Part shown: positions 18,781 to 27,712 of the stretch, one piece after another
Layout of the letters: every line of letters begins with the position of its first letter
Numbering within the stretch: the stretch's first letter is position 1
NCBI GenBank assembly: GCA_022652985.1
Contig: JALCRY010000005.1
Coordinates: forward strand, 1-64,000
Direction of reading: 5' to 3'
DNA: 64,000 nt
DNA from: Eubacteriaceae bacterium
GTDB taxonomy: Bacteria; Bacillota; Clostridia; Peptostreptococcales; Anaerovoracaceae
The notes under the pieces: model-generated
The model's database searches: none
Seen by the model: the letters and a program-made list of their open reading frames with translations, nothing else
What the model was told of the DNA's origin: nothing
Translations under genes and position numbers: made by a program

Positions 18781-18808
18781 ATTATATCCAATAAAAAAAG
18801 CGTGTCAA
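18781..18808 (-). promoter_or_regulatory. sigma-A promoter of the M29 aminopeptidase gene
   Basis: Reverse strand TTGACA-N16-TATAAT, perfect hexamers, ~80 bp upstream of the start codon. Confidence 0.75.
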
Positions 18809-19010
18809 CCCCTTGAAAAACAGGCGTTTCCACGCTTTAAGTCATTTTTGACTTGACTTTTGTCGAGCAACTTTTGCTTTAAGTCGAATCCAACTTATAT
18901 GCCCAATTTTAAGTTATTTATGACTCAGAAATTAAATTTTGTTTTTTTTTGTTTTTTTGGAATTCGTGCTCAAAGTATCCGGGCACCGGCAATTTTTATC
19001 ACGTACTTTA

Positions 19011-19364
19011 TCACGTATTCATTACGTTATATACGAGCTGCCCGGCAAAAGTCACAGCCAGGACCAAGAGCACGACAAGCGAAATATTCGCGACTTTGTC
19101 GAACGACCTTTCCTGCGCTTCAGACAGTCCGCCGGTTTTCTGCACCTTTGACGCCAGCGAAGCGAGATACAGCCAGTAGAATACGTAATAGACGAGACAT
19201 GCGACCATTACCGCATAGCATATCCGCGCCCACTGCACATTTCCGGGTCCGCCCATCTGACCGTAGTCTATCCAGATCAGCGCCGCGAAAAGCACCGCCC
19301 AGATGACGCACCTCTTCGGACCCATATAAATATTATCCTTCATTTTCTTCTTTAATCCGTTCAT
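19011..19364 (-). CDS. Small membrane protein of unknown function
   Basis: 117-aa ORF with several hydrophobic segments, overlapping the upstream regulator stop by 4 nt. Confidence 0.6.
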   Translation of the reverse strand: MNGLKKKMKDNIYMGPKRCVIWAVLFAALIWIDYGQMGGPGNVQWARICYAVMVACLVYYVFYWLYLASLASKVQKTGGLSEAQERSFDKVANISLVVLLVLAVTFAGQLVYNVMNT

Positions 19365-20698
19365 TTTCCCTTCTCTTTCATCTTGCCGATGCCGTATTTG
19401 CGCATCAGCCTTGACGCCTTTGTCTGCGACATTCCCATCGCGCCGGCTATCTTGTACGAACTTCCGTACTGCCGGTACGCCTCTTCAAGCATGCGCCTTT
19501 CATAAGTTTCCACAGCATCGTCGAAATCCGGCGGCAGCTGCGCGTCGAAACTGCCGAGCGGCGCTATTATCGTATCCGGCAGATCCGCTGTTTCAATGAC
19601 GTTTTCCTTCGAAGTGACTATCACCCGCTCGACCGCATTCTGCAGTTCGCTGACATTGCCCGGCCACTCGTATTTCCGCAGCGCGTACCGCGCCTTGTCC
19701 GAAAAACTCTTGTTCATGTGATACTGGTAATTGAACCTGGCAGCGAAATAATCCAGGAGAACATCAAAATCCTCCTTCCGCTCCTTGAGCGTCGGTATGT
19801 TGAACTCGATGACTCTGAGGCGGTAATACAGGTCTTCTCTGAACCGTCCGTCTTTGATCTGGTTCTCGAGGCTCATGCTCGTGGCGGATATTATCCTCGC
19901 GTTCACTTTCCTCTCCTTGGCCGCGCCGAGCGGCACATAAGTCCCGTCCTGTATCATCCGCAGGATCTTTCCCTGCACGGACAGAGGCATCATCCCGATT
20001 TCATCTATAAACAGAGTCCCGCCGTTCGCGATCTCGGCCAGTCCCGCTTTGCCGGTCCCGCCTATGTCAGGCCCGGCGCCCGGAAGATAGCCGAATAAAA
20101 CTGCCTCCATCTGATTCTCGGGAACAGCGGCGCAGTCGATCGCCACGAATTCTCCCTTCGATCTTTTGCTGCTCTCGTGGATGAATTTTGCGAGAGTGCT
20201 CTTTCCCGATCCCTTTTCACCGGTGATCAGTATCGTGGAGTCGAATGTCGAGATCCTCTCTATCGTCATCTTTATTTCATTCATCTTCTGACTGATGAAG
20301 ACCATGCTGTCGCCGGTCCGTTCTTCGCCGGAGAAATAATCGGCAGGCTCGTCGGAAGTCCTTCTGTCGTCGTAGATGGCTTCGATCACATACTTTATAT
20401 CGCCGTCGCTGTCCGTGACAGGTGTAGTAATGATGGCGTAGTCCTCCCCGGACTTGTCCTGCTTTTCCACAATTACAGTCCTTTTCAGCTCAAGCACGCG
20501 GGGGAGCGCCGTTATCCGGTCGACATACACCGGATCGGTATCATAAAGACTTTTTCCTTCATATGAGGCGGCGCCTTCCATAAACAAATCGGCAAAACCG
20601 CGGTTGCAGTAAATGATATTGCGTTCCGTGTCAAATACACACACGCTCACCTGAAGTGTGTCTATTATATTTTTGAAGAATGTGTTTTCATCCGCCAT
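19361..20698 (-). CDS. PAS-AAA+-HTH (TyrR/NtrC-type) transcriptional regulator with altered GAFTGA loop
   Basis: Walker A GEKGSGKST, GGTLFIDEIG, C-terminal HTH; loop reads FGYLPGAGPDIGGTGKAG instead of FGYxxGAFTGA. Start taken at MADENTF. Confidence 0.85.
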   Translation of the reverse strand: MADENTFFKNIIDTLQVSVCVFDTERNIIYCNRGFADLFMEGAASYEGKSLYDTDPVYVDRITALPRVLELKRTVIVEKQDKSGEDYAIITTPVTDSDGDIKYVIEAIYDDRRTSDEPADYFSGEERTGDSMVFISQKMNEIKMTIERISTFDSTILITGEKGSGKSTLAKFIHESSKRSKGEFVAIDCAAVPENQMEAVLFGYLPGAGPDIGGTGKAGLAEIANGGTLFIDEIGMMPLSVQGKILRMIQDGTYVPLGAAKERKVNARIISATSMSLENQIKDGRFREDLYYRLRVIEFNIPTLKERKEDFDVLLDYFAARFNYQYHMNKSFSDKARYALRKYEWPGNVSELQNAVERVIVTSKENVIETADLPDTIIAPLGSFDAQLPPDFDDAVETYERRMLEEAYRQYGSSYKIAGAMGMSQTKASRLMRKYGIGKMKEKGK

Positions 20699-20832
20699 AG
20701 TATATTTCTCCTGCTGAAATTGTATCATTGGAAAGACCCGATTACAAGATTTTAGCGCCGAAGACACTTTACACACCGCCTGCCAGCCTATAAAATGTTA
20801 ATGTCAGAGTTTTTTACGGAGGGAGACACATC

Positions 20833-22245
20833 ATGGATTTCAATCAGGAAGTCGAGTCGTATAAAGACGATATCATATCAGACGTTCAGAAACTGATAGC
20901 AATAAAAAGCGTCAAAGAAAAGACGGGAAAAGAAGGCGCGCCTTTCGGCGACGGCATCTCGCAGGCTCTCGGCTTCTGTCTTGACCTCGCGTCATCCATG
21001 GGCTTCAAAACGAAAAATATCGACGGTTACTGCGGATATGCCGAATACGGCGAAGGCCCGTCATATATCTGCGCGGTCACGCACCTCGATACTATTGAGG
21101 AAGGCCGCGGCTGGAAACACGACCCGTTCAGCGGCGATATCGAAGACGGAAAAATATACGGCCGCGGAGCCATCGACAACAAGGGTCCGGCAGTCACTCT
21201 TCTGTATGCGCTGAAAGCGCTTGCCGACAGCGGCGTGCAGCCCGGCAGAAAGATCCGCGTGATCTTCGGGACAGATGAAGAAGGCGGCCTCAGCACCGAC
21301 TCTCTCTACCGCGATATGATGCATTACCTGAAGAAAGAAGCTCCGCCGCTGATGGGTTTTACCATCGAAGCTAATTTCCCGGCGGTCTACGCGGAAAAGG
21401 GACTGCTGTTCACGCAGTTCACCAAAAAGATCATGCAGCCTGACGATGAAAAAGTTCTATATATCAAAGGAGGCGTGCAGCCGAATACCGTGCCGGCATA
21501 CTGCAAAGCCAAGCTGATCACGAACGACCGCAGCGCCATCATTGAAAAAATCAGAAAATACGCTCTCGACAACATGCTCGACTTCAACGTCGACATGGAA
21601 GAGGACGGTATAATAGTTGAAGCCTTCGGCAGTGAAGTTCACAGCGGCTGGCTCGAGTCCGGCAAAAATGCCGCGCTCATGATCATCAGACTGCTGGCCG
21701 AAACACGCTTCGGCGGGAGCGATATGGCGGAGACCATGCAGTTCCTGATCGACAAGCTCGGGAGCGGCATCTACGGCGAGGGCCTCGGCATCGAATACGA
21801 AGACGAATTTTCCGGCAAGCTCACGCACAATCTCGGCGTGATAGATTTCGACAACCGCTTCATCAGAGTGGACCTCGATTTCCGCTATCCGGTCACCTGC
21901 GACTTTGAAGAGTCTATGGAAGTAATAAAAGAAGCTTTCGGAAAGGCCGGCTTCGATCTGAAGATCTGCTGCAGCCTGAAGCCGATATATTATCCTCCGC
22001 GCGATCATTTCGCGATCAAGCCTCTCGTGGAAGCCTACCGCGCGATCACCGGAGATGTCACCGAACCTATTGCCATAGGCGGCAGCACATATGCCAAATC
22101 GATGACCAACATCGTCGCCTTTGGGCCGGTATTCCCGGGCGAAAAACAAGTTGCCCATACAGTGGACGAGTACGTCAAGATCGACGACCTCATGCTGATG
22201 GGCAAGATATATGCGAAAGCTCTTTACGACCTTTCCAACGTATGA
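20833..22245 (+). CDS. M20-family dipeptidase (PepV/Sapep-like)
   Basis: THLDTIEEGRGWKHDPFSGDIEDGKIYGRGAIDNKGP...GTDEEGG. Confidence 0.88.
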   Translation: MDFNQEVESYKDDIISDVQKLIAIKSVKEKTGKEGAPFGDGISQALGFCLDLASSMGFKTKNIDGYCGYAEYGEGPSYICAVTHLDTIEEGRGWKHDPFSGDIEDGKIYGRGAIDNKGPAVTLLYALKALADSGVQPGRKIRVIFGTDEEGGLSTDSLYRDMMHYLKKEAPPLMGFTIEANFPAVYAEKGLLFTQFTKKIMQPDDEKVLYIKGGVQPNTVPAYCKAKLITNDRSAIIEKIRKYALDNMLDFNVDMEEDGIIVEAFGSEVHSGWLESGKNAALMIIRLLAETRFGGSDMAETMQFLIDKLGSGIYGEGLGIEYEDEFSGKLTHNLGVIDFDNRFIRVDLDFRYPVTCDFEESMEVIKEAFGKAGFDLKICCSLKPIYYPPRDHFAIKPLVEAYRAITGDVTEPIAIGGSTYAKSMTNIVAFGPVFPGEKQVAHTVDEYVKIDDLMLMGKIYAKALYDLSNV

Positions 22246-23166
22246 TCAAAAATTTCTTTCGAGCAGTCTGACCAGTGTGCAGACTGTTTCGTTTCTCGGC
22301 ACCGGATATCCGGCTGCCCGCGCGCGGCGGACGATCTCGCCGTTCAGGCAGTCTATTTCCGTGCGCCTGCCGTTCATTATGTCCTGAGCCATCGACGGGA
22401 AATGCCCTTTATGCGTGACCATTATCGTGCGGGCGCGGGCGAAAGCCGCCTCCCGGTCGACATTCACGCCGAGCTTTTCCGCCAGTCCCAGAGTCTCCTC
22501 CATGATATCGAACACGAGCCTTTCCCCGTCTTCGACTTCACAGAATCTGCTCTGCGGCAGACGCGTAAGAGCGGACACCGGATTGAACCCGCTGTTGAGA
22601 GCGGCCTTCCCCCAGATGGCGCCGTACACATCATCCGCGATTTCCGCAGTCAGTCCGCAGGCGTTCATCACGCCGCACACCTCGTGCAGTAATGCGCAGT
22701 CACTTTCATCGGCCATGCCTATGTACGCCTTTCTGTCTGTGCCCATCGTTCTGATCTCCCCCGGGCCTGTGACCGCCCCCGGCATCGTGAGCGCCCCGCA
22801 GATTATATGATCACGCGGAACGAACTTCTCCGTGCGTTCAACGTTCCCGAGCCCGTTCTGCAGAGTCATGAGATAAGTATCGCCGCCGATCATCCCGCGG
22901 CATTTTTCCAGCACAGCGGACGAGTCCTGCGCCTTGGTGAACAGGATCACCAGATCGAACGGATCATGAAGCTCACCCGCCATCGCAGTTCTGACCTTTA
23001 CGTATATATCCTTCTCATCCCACAGCATATGAATGCCGTGCAGGCGGATCGCCTCTTCAGTTTCTCTTCTGCCGGCGGTGACCATCGTCACGTCTTCGCC
23101 TCCGTCCGCGAGACACGCGCCGAAAAGCATCCCCATCGCGCCCGTGCCTATTACTGCAATTTTCAT
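22246..23166 (-). CDS. panE: 2-dehydropantoate 2-reductase
   Basis: IAVIGTGAMGMLFGACLADGGEDV...TLQNGLGNVE...AIWGKAALNSGFNPVSALT. Confidence 0.88.
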   Translation of the reverse strand: MKIAVIGTGAMGMLFGACLADGGEDVTMVTAGRRETEEAIRLHGIHMLWDEKDIYVKVRTAMAGELHDPFDLVILFTKAQDSSAVLEKCRGMIGGDTYLMTLQNGLGNVERTEKFVPRDHIICGALTMPGAVTGPGEIRTMGTDRKAYIGMADESDCALLHEVCGVMNACGLTAEIADDVYGAIWGKAALNSGFNPVSALTRLPQSRFCEVEDGERLVFDIMEETLGLAEKLGVNVDREAAFARARTIMVTHKGHFPSMAQDIMNGRRTEIDCLNGEIVRRARAAGYPVPRNETVCTLVRLLERNF

Positions 23167-23238
23167 CTCCGTATCCTTTCTTTTTGTGTTCTACACACAA
23201 TATAATGCCTCTTATTTATGTGATTATCAAACTTTTTC

Positions 23239-23267
23239 TTTACATCCCCTGCCGAAAGTGTTAATAT
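23239..23267 (+). promoter_or_regulatory. sigma-A promoter of the aro operon leader
   Basis: TTTACA-N17-TAATAT, placing the transcript start just upstream of the leader ORF. Confidence 0.65.
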
Positions 23268-23301
23268 AGGGACAATCACTAAAGAAAGGACGCACTTACA
23301 A

Positions 23302-23388
23302 ATGCATATTTCAGCATTTACAGCAGCATACGCTTACTATTATTCTTACTACTATTTCGGTAAGAAGAGTTTGGCTGTTGTGAAATGA
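23302..23388 (+). CDS. Tyr-rich leader peptide of the aro operon (28 aa)
   Basis: ATG CAT ATT TCA GCA TTT ACA GCA GCA TAC GCT TAC TAT TAT TCT TAC TAC TAT TTC GGT AAG AAG AGT TTG GCT GTT GTG AAA TGA = MHISAFTAAYAYYYSYYYFGKKSLAVVK; 7 Tyr in a 9-codon stretch plus 2 Phe. Confidence 0.85.
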   Translation: MHISAFTAAYAYYYSYYYFGKKSLAVVK

Positions 23389-23427
23389 CGTATGCTGTCG
23401 TCCCGATAACATAATTGAGATCATTGT

Positions 23428-23458
23428 CCGCAGGCGAACTCAGCCTGCGGATTTTTTT
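23428..23458 (+). terminator. Intrinsic terminator (attenuator) upstream of aroF
   Basis: CCGCAGGC-GAACTCA-GCCTGCGG followed by ATTTTTTT, ~55 bp upstream of the aroF ATG. Confidence 0.88.
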
Positions 23459-23512
23459 ACGTCATCACAAACCATTATATAAAGCCGGGGAAGCCGGCAG
23501 GAGGAAAGTAAA

Positions 23513-24538
23513 ATGATAATAATACTGAGGGAGAATCCCGAACAGAAGCAGCTGGAAAATCTCGTCTCATGGCTGAAGAGCATGGGCCTTGATATCCATT
23601 ACAGCAAGGGCGTCAACAAAACCATCATGGGTCTTATCGGCGATACCGCTTCTGTAGACATGGATCTGATCCAGGCGCTCGACATCGTCGAAAAGGTTAT
23701 GAGAGTCACTGAGCCTTACAAGAACGCCAACAGGAAATTCCATCCGCAGGACACAGTCGTCACCGTCGGCAGCGGCGAGAACGAAGTGAAGATCGGCGGA
23801 GGAAATTTCCAGATCATCGCCGGCCCGTGTTCGGTTGAAAGTGAAGAGCAGATCATCGAAGTAGCCAAAGCCGTCAAAGAGGCGGGCGCGGGACTGATGA
23901 GAGGCGGCGCCTTCAAGCCGAGGACTTCGCCTTACTCGTTCCAGGGACTGCGCGGTGAGGGACTCGATCTTCTCAGCCTGGCCAAGAAAGAAACCGGTCT
24001 CCCGATCGTAACTGAAATCATGGATCTGTCCCAGCTCGATCTCTTCGAAGACGTCGATGTCATCCAGGTCGGAGCGAGGAACATGCAGAACTTCGAACTC
24101 CTGAAGGAACTCGGTCATCTCGACAAGCCGATCCTGCTCAAGCGCGGACTCTCCAGCACGATCGAAGAGCTCCTCATGAGCGCGGAATACATCATGTCGG
24201 GCAGGAACCAGAATGTCATCCTCTGTGAAAGAGGCATAAGAACATTCGAAACAATGACCAGAAACACTCTCGACCTTTCCGCCATTCCGGTGCTCAAGGA
24301 AAAGACACACCTGCCGATCATCGTCGACCCGTCGCATGCTACCGGCATCAACAGCCTTGTAAAGCCTATGGCCATGGCGGCCACAGCGGCAGGCGCGGAC
24401 GGACTTATGATCGAAGTGCACAATGACCCGGCACACGCGCTCTGCGACGGACCTCAGTCGCTCAGACCGGAGCAGTTCGCAGACGTCGTCAAAGCGGTCG
24501 AGGCGATACGCCCGTTCGCATTCGGAGTACAGCAGTAA
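23513..24538 (+). CDS. aroF: 3-deoxy-7-phosphoheptulonate synthase with N-terminal ferredoxin-like domain
   Basis: IIAGPCSVESEEQI, RGGAFKPRTSPYSFQGL, VDPSHATG motifs. Confidence 0.95.
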   Translation: MIIILRENPEQKQLENLVSWLKSMGLDIHYSKGVNKTIMGLIGDTASVDMDLIQALDIVEKVMRVTEPYKNANRKFHPQDTVVTVGSGENEVKIGGGNFQIIAGPCSVESEEQIIEVAKAVKEAGAGLMRGGAFKPRTSPYSFQGLRGEGLDLLSLAKKETGLPIVTEIMDLSQLDLFEDVDVIQVGARNMQNFELLKELGHLDKPILLKRGLSSTIEELLMSAEYIMSGRNQNVILCERGIRTFETMTRNTLDLSAIPVLKEKTHLPIIVDPSHATGINSLVKPMAMAATAAGADGLMIEVHNDPAHALCDGPQSLRPEQFADVVKAVEAIRPFAFGVQQ

Positions 24539-24555
24539 TATCGGAGGAAAGTGAA

Positions 24556-25398
24556 ATGATGATAGGAGTAGTCGGTCTCGGCCTCATCGGCGGATCGATG
24601 GCAAAAGCAATAAACAGTCTGCAGGACCATTCGGTATACGGATACGATATAGATGAAACGGTCATCCGCAAAGCTGTCCTGGTCAACGCCATAGAAGAAG
24701 AACTGAAACCGGATATGATCCCTCTGTGCGATCTGATAATCATCGCGCTCTATCCGAAGGACGCGGTAGCTTTCGTGGAAAAATACCGGGATGATATCAA
24801 GGAAGGTTCTGTTATAATGGACACATGCGGAGTGAAGAAATGCGTATGTGACGGCATTGAACCGATCGCCCGAGAAAAAGGTTTCTGGTACATCGGCGGA
24901 CATCCGATGGCGGGCATAGAACACGCCGGCTTTGACCACGCGAAAAAAGCCCTCTTCCAGAATGCCTCGATGATATTACTGCCGATGAAACGCACGCCTA
25001 TCGAGGTCGTCGACATCATCAAGCAGCTGGTCGAAAAGATCGGTTTCACTAACGTCGAGATCACGGAAGCAGACGAACATGATGAGATCATCGCCTTCAC
25101 TTCACAGCTTGCGCACGTGCTTTCGAGCGCGTACATCAAAAGCCCTACGGCGGAAAAACACAGAGGTTTTTCTGCGGGGAGCTACAACGACATGACGCGT
25201 GTGGCCAATCTGAACGAGGACATGTGGACGGAACTGTTTCTCGAGAATCCCGACAATCTCGCCAACGAGATCGACGGACTGATCGAAAGACTGCACGAAT
25301 ACAGCGCCGCGATCAGAGACAATGACGAGACACGCCTCCACGATCTCCTGAAAGCAGGACGCGAGCGCAAGACCCTTATAGACAAAGAAACGTTCTGA
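24556..25398 (+). CDS. tyrA: Prephenate dehydrogenase
   Basis: GVVGLGLIGGSMAKAI, GGHPMAGIEHAGFDHA, AHVLSSAY motifs. Confidence 0.9.
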   Translation: MMIGVVGLGLIGGSMAKAINSLQDHSVYGYDIDETVIRKAVLVNAIEEELKPDMIPLCDLIIIALYPKDAVAFVEKYRDDIKEGSVIMDTCGVKKCVCDGIEPIAREKGFWYIGGHPMAGIEHAGFDHAKKALFQNASMILLPMKRTPIEVVDIIKQLVEKIGFTNVEITEADEHDEIIAFTSQLAHVLSSAYIKSPTAEKHRGFSAGSYNDMTRVANLNEDMWTELFLENPDNLANEIDGLIERLHEYSAAIRDNDETRLHDLLKAGRERKTLIDKETF

Positions 25399-25411
25399 TT
25401 GGAGATATTGC

Positions 25412-26473
25412 ATGAACAAGATAACGATCAATACCGCTGTACCGTACGATGTAGTAATGGAAAGAGGTCTGCTGTCGAGAGCGGGCGAACTCGCGCTTGG
25501 TGTTTCGGACCAGTGCAAGGTGTGCATCGTCACCGATGAAAACACGCACAGGCTGTACAATGACACCGTCGCGGAATCTATGGCGCTCAGCGGATTCGAC
25601 GTTTACAAAATAACTTTCCCGGGCGGGGAGATGACAAAAACGATCGACTATTTCAGCACTCTGCTCGAATTCCTCGCCGAAAACCAGTTCACCAGAAGCG
25701 ACATGCTCGTTGCACTCGGCGGCGGAGTGATAGGCGATCTGACAGGTTTTGCCGCCGCTTCGTATCTCAGAGGCGTAGGCTTCATACAGATCCCGACCAC
25801 GCTTCTGGCGGCAGTCGATGCCTCTGTGGGAGGCAAGACGGCGATCAACCTGGTCGCGGGGAAAAATCTGGCCGGTGCCTTCCACCAGCCGAAGCTGGTC
25901 ATCTACGACCCGGCGACCGCGGAAACTCTCTCGCACGATATTTTCCTGGACGGGCTGGCGGAAGCGGCCAAATCCGGAGTCATTGAAGACAGGGAGCTTT
26001 TTGAATACATACTGGCAGCTGACGAACCGCCGTTCAGCGAGTTTGTGATGAGACTCGTCGACAGCTCGGTCAGGGTAAAGGCGAAGCTGGTAGAACAGGA
26101 TGAGCACGACGGCGGAGTCAGGCAGCTCCTCAACTTCGGGCATACATCGGCGCACGCCATCGAAAGGCTGAGCAATTACGACATCAGCCACGGACATGCC
26201 GTCGCGACAGGCATGCTCATAGCCTCCAAAGCCGCGCTCGTAAACAAATGGTCCCGTTCAGACTGTTATTCTCAGATAAAAACTTTCCTCGTGAGATACG
26301 GTTATGATACGGAATGCAGATTCACTCCGGAACAGATGGCTGCGGCAGCATCCGTCGACAAGAAGAGAAGAGGCGACACAATATCGGTCGTCATTCCGCT
26401 CGACATAGGAGAATGCGCGCTCATGGACATCCCGGCCTCCGGTCTGGTCGATTTTTTCAAAGCAGGTATATAA
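25412..26473 (+). CDS. aroB: 3-dehydroquinate synthase
   Basis: ALGGGVIGDLTGFAAASYLRGVGFIQIPTTLLAAVDASVGGKTAINL...LNFGHTSAHAIE. Confidence 0.95.
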   Translation: MNKITINTAVPYDVVMERGLLSRAGELALGVSDQCKVCIVTDENTHRLYNDTVAESMALSGFDVYKITFPGGEMTKTIDYFSTLLEFLAENQFTRSDMLVALGGGVIGDLTGFAAASYLRGVGFIQIPTTLLAAVDASVGGKTAINLVAGKNLAGAFHQPKLVIYDPATAETLSHDIFLDGLAEAAKSGVIEDRELFEYILAADEPPFSEFVMRLVDSSVRVKAKLVEQDEHDGGVRQLLNFGHTSAHAIERLSNYDISHGHAVATGMLIASKAALVNKWSRSDCYSQIKTFLVRYGYDTECRFTPEQMAAAASVDKKRRGDTISVVIPLDIGECALMDIPASGLVDFFKAGI

Positions 26474-27700
26474 ATGAACATCAGGATAACACCACATGTA
26501 CTTAAAGGAAATATAGAGGCCGTGCCTTCCAAGTCCCAGGCGCACAGAGTCCTTCTCGCAGCAGCTCTAGCAGCAATGCAGAGCGGTGAGGAAACTGGGT
26601 TCCGCATCAGCGGGACTTCCGAAGACGTCAGGACGACAGCACGGTGTATAAAAGCGCTCAGAGAGGCGGCGGCAATTCCCCGGAAACCTCTGCTTACAGA
26701 CTGCGGCGAATCCGGCACGACGCTGAGATTCCTTCTGCCGGTATGCGCGGCGCTCGGAATAGACACGACATTCACCGGACACGGCAGACTGCCCGCAAGG
26801 CCGCTTTCTCCGCTCAGAGAAGAGATGGAAAGGCACGGTGTGACATTTTCCGACCCCGACGACAAAGGTTCATCCGCAGCTGCGCCTATCTGCAGGATAC
26901 AGGGCAGACTGAGCGGCGGAGAATTCCGGCTGGCCGGCAATGTCAGCTCGCAGTTCATCAGCGGGCTCTTTTTTGCTCTGCCGCTTCTGAAAGAAGGAGG
27001 CTCCGTCGTCATTACGACCGAACTGGAATCCACGCACTACATCGATATGACGCTGGATGTCCTCAGAGACTTCGGGATCGTGATCGAGCTCGCAAACAAA
27101 GGCCCTGACGGCATCGGCAATACTTATACTGCAGCCGGCGGACAGCATTTCGTTTCGCCGGGAACAGTCGAACCGGAAGGAGACTGGTCAAACGCGGCAT
27201 TCTGGCTCGCGGCCGACAGCCTCGGGTCGGACATCGGCATTACCGGCCTCAGTCTCGGCTCGTCTCAGGGCGATAAAGAAATACTCAGAGTGATCAGAGA
27301 CATCGAAAGCAGCGACGTCATCGATGCGAAAAATATCCCGGATCTCGTACCGATCATAGCGGTCCTGGCTGCTGTGAAACCGGGCACACGCACGATTACC
27401 AACGCGGCCAGACTGCGCCTCAAGGAAAGCGACCGGCTCGCGTCCATGGCAAAATGCCTGAGCGCGCTCGGAGCTGACATAACAGAACGTCCGGAAGGAC
27501 TTATTATCAGAGGCGCCGGCAGACTGACCGGCGGGACCGCGGACGGATGCGGGGATCACCGGGTAGTAATGGCCATGGCGATAGCCGCAACTGTTGCGGA
27601 CGGTCCGGTCATCATAAAAGGCGCGGAAGCGGTCGCCAAATCATACCCGGGATTTTTCAGGGACTTCCGGAAGCTCGGCGGCATTGCGGAACGGATTTAA
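26474..27700 (+). CDS. aroA: 3-phosphoshikimate 1-carboxyvinyltransferase (EPSP synthase)
   Basis: PSKSQAHRVLLAAALA, DCGESGTTLRFLLPV, RLKESDRLASMA, GCGDHRVVMAMAIAA. Confidence 0.95.
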   Translation: MNIRITPHVLKGNIEAVPSKSQAHRVLLAAALAAMQSGEETGFRISGTSEDVRTTARCIKALREAAAIPRKPLLTDCGESGTTLRFLLPVCAALGIDTTFTGHGRLPARPLSPLREEMERHGVTFSDPDDKGSSAAAPICRIQGRLSGGEFRLAGNVSSQFISGLFFALPLLKEGGSVVITTELESTHYIDMTLDVLRDFGIVIELANKGPDGIGNTYTAAGGQHFVSPGTVEPEGDWSNAAFWLAADSLGSDIGITGLSLGSSQGDKEILRVIRDIESSDVIDAKNIPDLVPIIAVLAAVKPGTRTITNAARLRLKESDRLASMAKCLSALGADITERPEGLIIRGAGRLTGGTADGCGDHRVVMAMAIAATVADGPVIIKGAEAVAKSYPGFFRDFRKLGGIAERI

Positions 27701-27712
27701 GGAGGTCACGGC

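Noticed and set aside
23302-23460. T-box riboswitch upstream of aroF
   Set aside because: No recognisable T-box bulge (TGGNACCGCG) before the terminator; the Tyr-rich leader ORF explains the architecture better.
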